The position numbers and the translations under genes are program-made. Under the pieces are notes generated by a model, which made no database searches, was not told the origin of the DNA, and worked only from the letters and a program-made list of their open reading frames with translations. Shown piece by piece: positions 44,893-47,602 of a DNA stretch of 47,602 nucleotides (its first letter is position 1; every line of letters begins with the position of its first letter). Source of the DNA: Pseudonocardia sp. CNS-139 (GTDB taxonomy: Bacteria; Actinomycetota; Actinomycetes; Mycobacteriales; Pseudonocardiaceae); assembly GCA_001942415.1 (NCBI GenBank), contig MKJX01000196.1:1-47602 (forward strand), written 5' to 3'.

Positions 44893-46062
44893 CGTCGTGG
44901 TCGTCGGGGGCGGCATCGAGGGGGCCGCCGCCGCGTGGGCGCTCGCGGGGCGCGGCGTCACCGACGTCGTGGTCTGCGAGCGCGCCACGGTCGGCTCCGG
45001 CGGCACCGGCAAGTCGTCGGGCGTGGTCCGCTGCCACTACGGCGTCCCGTCGCTGGCCGCGATGGCGAACGCGAGCCTGGAGCTGTTCGAGAACGCCGCG
45101 GACGTGCTCGGCGCGGACGTCGGCTTCCGGCAGACCGGCTACGTCGTCGGCGTCGGCGAGCCGAACGCCGCCGCCCTGCGCGCCTCGACGGCCGGCCAGC
45201 GCGCCGTCGGGGTCCGGACGGAGGAGATCGACCGCGCCGAGGTGCAGAAGCTGTGGCCGGTGGCCGACCTCGACGACTTCGCCGCGTTCGCCTGGGAGCC
45301 CCGCGGCGGCTACGGCGACGCCTACCGGACGGCCCAGGCCTTCGCCGCGGCCGCCCGCCGCGGCGGGGTGCGGCTCCGGCAGGCCAGCCCGGTGGCCGCG
45401 GTGCTGGTCGAGCACGACCGGGTCACCGGCGTCCGGCTCGGCGACGGGCGACCGTGCCCGCCGGCGCTGTGGTCGTTGCCGCCGGACCGTGGTCGGTGGG
45501 CCTGCTGGCCGCGCTGGGGATCGACCTGCCCATCACCGTGCACCGCGAGCAGATCGTGCTCGTCGACCCCGGCGTCGACCTCGGACCGGTGCCGGTGTTC
45601 TCCGACCTGGTGTCACTGCAGTACGTGCGGCCGGAGGCGTCCGGGGAGATCCTCTTCGGCAACTCCGACCTCGCCCGGCTGGAGCCCGCCGACCCCGACC
45701 GCTACCCGAACCGGGCCGACGAGGACTTCCTCGCGCGCGCCGTCGAGAAGCTCGCCGCCCGCTTCCCCGGCCTGCCGGACGCGTCCGTCGCGTCCACCTA
45801 CGCGGGCTGCTACGACGTCACGCCCGACTTCAACCCGGTCGTCTCGCGCACGCCCGTCGCCGGGCTCGTGGTCGCCGCCGGCTTCTCCGGGCACGGGTTC
45901 AAGATCTCCCCGGCGGTCGGGCGGCTGGTCGCCGACCTCGTCGTCGACGGCGTCAGCGCGGACCCGCTGGTCCCCGAGACCGACTTCCGGCTCTCCCGCT
46001 TCGCGCAGGGCGCGCTGCTGCGCAGCCCGCATCCGTACGTCGGGGCGGGTGAGATGCGCTGA
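44885..46062 (+). CDS. DAO-family FAD-dependent oxidoreductase (SoxB/MgdA-like, single chain; one frame break)
   Basis: About 392 residues from GTG 44885, overlapping glxD by 8 bp. Dinucleotide site VVVVGGGIEGAAAAWALAGRG and ERATVGSGGTGKSSGVVRCHYG, then WEPRGGYGDAYRTAQAFAAAARRGGV, AGAVVVAAGPWSVGLLAALGIDLPITVHREQIVLVDPG and the C-terminal AGCYDVTPDFNPVVSRTPVAGLVVAAGFSGHGFKISPAVGRLVADLVVDG. The family oxidizes N-methyl amino acids (sarcosine, dimethylglycine, N-methylglutamate). The alpha, gamma and delta subunits of heterotetrameric sarcosine oxidase or N-methylglutamate dehydrogenase are not present. The frame changes near 45455. It may pass electrons to ETF, whose beta gene begins at 47559. 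Confidence 0.87.
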
Positions 46063-46068
46063 CCCCCG

Positions 46069-46074
46069 TACGCT
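46069..46074 (+). promoter_or_regulatory. -10 element of a leaderless promoter for the XRE-cupin gene
   Basis: TACGCT, then 7 nt, then GTG 46082; this sets the start in the absence of a ribosome binding site. Confidence 0.4.
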
Positions 46075-46081
46075 CCGCCGG

Positions 46082-46738
46082 GTGGGCCCGGTGAACGACG
46101 ACCCGCGGCCCGGGCACGGCCCGGCGGCGCGCGAGGTGGACCGGCCCGCGTCCGAGGAGGGCCGGCTGGAACGCGCCATCGGCACCCAGGTGCGGCGGAT
46201 CCGGCAGGCCGCCGGCCAGACGCTCGCCGAGATGGCCGTGCGCACCGGGATCTCCAAGCCGATGCTCTCGAAGATCGAGAACGCGCAGACCTCGTGCAGC
46301 CTCACCACGCTCGCGCGGCTCGCCGACGCCCTCGACGTGCCGGTCACCACGTTCTTCCGCGACGCCGACGCGCCCCGTGAGGCCGTGTTCACCCCGGCGG
46401 GCGCGGGCGCCCGCATCGTGCAGCGCGGCACCCGGGTGGGCCACGACTACACCCTGCTCGGCGCGCTGCGCGGACCGCACAAGCGGATGGAGGCGCACCT
46501 CGTCACGCTGACCGAGCGCAGCGAGCAGTTCCCGCTGTTCCAGCACCCGGGCACCGAGCTGCTCTACATGCTGGAGGGCGAGATGGTCTACGGCCACGGC
46601 GACGCCAGCTACACCATGCGCCCCGGCGACGCGCTGCAGCTCGACGGCGAGGGCGCGCACGGGCCGCGCGACCTGGTGCGGCTGCCGATCCGGTTCCTCT
46701 CGGTCGTCGCGTACGGCGACGTGCGGTCGGCCGACTGA
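46082..46738 (+). CDS. XRE-family regulator with cupin sensor domain (PuuR-like)
   Basis: 218 residues from GTG 46082. Helix-turn-helix: IGTQVRRIRQAAGQTLAEMAVRTGISKPMLSKIENAQTSCSLTTLARLADALDVPVTTFFRD (about residues 35-95). Cupin_2: FPLFQHPGTELLYMLEGEMVYGHGDASYTMRPGDALQLDGEGAHGPRDLVRLPIRFLSVVAYG (about 150-215). Regulators of this layout commonly sense small amines or amino acids and control catabolic genes, as PuuR does for putrescine. Its position at the end of the glnT-glxBCD-DAO operon makes that operon its likely target. Convergent with the TetR gene, 4 bp apart. Confidence 0.92.
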   Translation: MGPVNDDPRPGHGPAAREVDRPASEEGRLERAIGTQVRRIRQAAGQTLAEMAVRTGISKPMLSKIENAQTSCSLTTLARLADALDVPVTTFFRDADAPREAVFTPAGAGARIVQRGTRVGHDYTLLGALRGPHKRMEAHLVTLTERSEQFPLFQHPGTELLYMLEGEMVYGHGDASYTMRPGDALQLDGEGAHGPRDLVRLPIRFLSVVAYGDVRSAD

Positions 46739-46742
46739 CCGA

Positions 46743-47456
46743 TCAGTCCTTCCCCGGCACCTGCTCGTCGAGCCGGCTGATCGCCCGCCGGATGGCCGGC
46801 AGCGTGTCGCCGAGCGGCCGGGCGGTCTGCAGCACGATCACCGTCGCGCCGGGCCCGGCGTCGAGCACGGTGTCACCGGCGGGGCCGGCGACGGCCGGCA
46901 GGGGCTCGGCGAAGAGCGCGAGAACGACGTTCATCGCGGCGTCCAGCTCGTGCAGCGGCTCCGTGGACTCGCCGCGCAGCCACCGGCGCAGCACGTGGTT
47001 GTGCGCGGCGACCACGGCGGCCGCGGTCAGCTCGGCCTGCAGCGGCGTGATCGCCTGCCACGAGCTGATGAACTCCCGGAAGAGCCGCTGGTACTTCGCG
47101 CCGCTGGCGATCTCCCGGTCCCGCAGCGCCGGGACGCGGCTGGTCAGCGCGTAGCGCTGGCGGGCCCGCTCGCCCTCCTCGATGTGGCCGACCAGGACGA
47201 GGCGCACGGCGTCGGTGACGGCGAACACCGCGGTGCGGTCGCTGGAGGTGGCGAGCCGCTGCCGGATCGCGGCGAGCAGCAGGTCGTGGCGGGGGAAGAT
47301 GACCTCGTCCTTCGAGCCGAAGTGCCGGAAGAACGTGGTGCGCCCGGTCCCCGCCCGTTCGGCGATCTCGTCGACGGTCGTCCGCTCGTAGCCGCGTTCG
47401 TCGAACAGCTCGAACGCCGCGTCGACGAGACGGTCGCGCACTGGTCGTGAGGTCAC
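46743..47456 (-). CDS. TetR/AcrR-family regulator
   Basis: 237 residues from GTG 47456 (a longer start at TTG 47504 is possible but would run into the operator region). N-terminal HTH: VRDRLVDAAFELFDERGYERTTVDEIAERAGTGRTTFFRHFGSKDEVIFPR. The ligand domain has ELTAAAVVAAHNHVLRRWLRGESTEPLHELDAAMNVVLALF, an AcrR_C/MftR-like C-terminal pattern. It is transcribed divergently from etfB, and two near-identical 13-bp dyads lie between the genes, so it probably controls etfB and itself. Confidence 0.9.
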   Translation of the reverse strand: MTSRPVRDRLVDAAFELFDERGYERTTVDEIAERAGTGRTTFFRHFGSKDEVIFPRHDLLLAAIRQRLATSSDRTAVFAVTDAVRLVLVGHIEEGERARQRYALTSRVPALRDREIASGAKYQRLFREFISSWQAITPLQAELTAAAVVAAHNHVLRRWLRGESTEPLHELDAAMNVVLALFAEPLPAVAGPAGDTVLDAGPGATVIVLQTARPLGDTLPAIRRAISRLDEQVPGKD

Positions 47457-47511
47457 GGGCCCACCGTTCCATCCCTGGTCGTGCGGCGCCGAGGGTGTTG
47501 GCAACAGTGAG

Positions 47512-47545
47512 GGTACCGAGTACCGTCCCTGCGGTATCGGATACC
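47512..47545. promoter_or_regulatory. Double operator GGTACCGAGTACC / GGTATCGGATACC
   Basis: Two 13-bp dyads at 47512-47524 and 47533-47545, both fitting GGTAY-CGR-RTACC, with centres 21 bp apart (two helical turns). They lie between the TetR gene and etfB, 14 bp before the etfB start. Confidence 0.7.
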
Positions 47546-47558
47546 GCCTGGAGGCGTG

Positions 47559-47602
47559 TTGAACATCGTGGTTCTGGTCAAGCAGGTGCCCGACACCTAC
47601 TC
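47559..47602 (+). CDS. etfB: Electron transfer flavoprotein beta subunit, 5' end (cut by window)
   Basis: Only the first 14-15 codons are in the window: MNIVVLVKQVPDTYS, the invariant N-terminus of EtfB. The start is TTG 47559 or GTG 47556; GGAGG lies just upstream at 47550-47554, closer than usual. ETF carries electrons from acyl-CoA and N-methyl amino acid dehydrogenases to the respiratory chain. Both an acyl-CoA dehydrogenase and a DAO-family flavoprotein are encoded in this window. Confidence 0.87.
   Translation, partial: MNIVVLVKQVPDTY

Overview
The window is very GC-rich (mostly well above 70% by eye) and densely coded, with GTG starts, GTGA/ATGA gene overlaps and several TAnnnT hexamers placed 6-8 nt before a start codon (leaderless mRNAs). 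Gene content points to an actinomycete, most likely a Pseudonocardiaceae (Pseudonocardia-like) chromosome: an Asp23/AmaP envelope operon, a ptpA-cobC-nif3-zinc ribbon-RNase H order as around M. tuberculosis Rv2228c-Rv2234, a conservon-type kinase/roadblock/DUF742 set, and a bacterial type A RNase P RNA.

Layout. 1-979: end of a Pro-rich membrane protein. 987-5129 (-): Asp23 envelope-stress operon ending with a TAP-family lipoprotein that has lost its catalytic Ser and His. 5209-5946 (-): RibD-like reductase. 6016-9128 (+): iron-box-controlled siderophore/iron ABC importer. 9184-10660: Uma2 nuclease-like protein and PPK2. 10751-11862 (-): a GNAT acetyltransferase coupled to a second IF-1, preceded by a 16-codon leader ORF and a hairpin that covers the GNAT ribosome binding site. 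11956-17989: acyl-CoA dehydrogenase, PhaC-like hydrolase, a tmsA/tmsB-like pair for 10-methyl fatty acids, and a GNAT protein. 17986-20604: SRPBCC-ArsR-DUF899 operon with two ArsR-type operators, divergent from an ECF sigma factor. 20636-27294: DHFR-like protein, PtpA, CobC, Nif3, zinc-ribbon protein, RNase H, phosphoglycerate-mutase-like phosphatase, TSUP permease, AMIN-like secreted protein. About 27322-27731: rnpB. 27812-32778: small membrane/unknown proteins and an intact ABC exporter plus two-component system. 32940-35411: broken remnants of an aromatic meta-cleavage gene set with an intact tautomerase and hydrolase. 35692-38312 (-): conservon lacking its GTPase. 39098-40550: secreted VCBS beta-propeller. 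40654-46738: an amine-catabolism-type operon (GlnT/GmaS-like ligase, GlxB, GlxC, GlxD, a single-chain DAO-family flavoprotein, XRE-cupin regulator). 46743-47602: TetR gene divergent from the start of etfB, with a double operator between them.

About thirty-five frame breaks interrupt otherwise well-conserved genes. Most can be repaired by one base in a G/C-rich run, and the lower-GC stretch 28.3-32.8 kb has none, so they look like sequencing or assembly errors, not biology. Exceptions are the hydratase remnants at 32.9-34.3 kb, where whole segments are also missing. Coordinates of broken genes below span the full repaired gene.

The most interesting candidates are the leader-peptide/hairpin switch ahead of the GNAT-IF-1 operon, the GlnT-GlxBCD-DAO amine module whose GlxD lacks the usual iron-sulfur cysteines, and two accessory members of the Asp23 operon: a dead TAP-fold lipoprotein and a 75-residue protein with a J-domain-like HPD motif.
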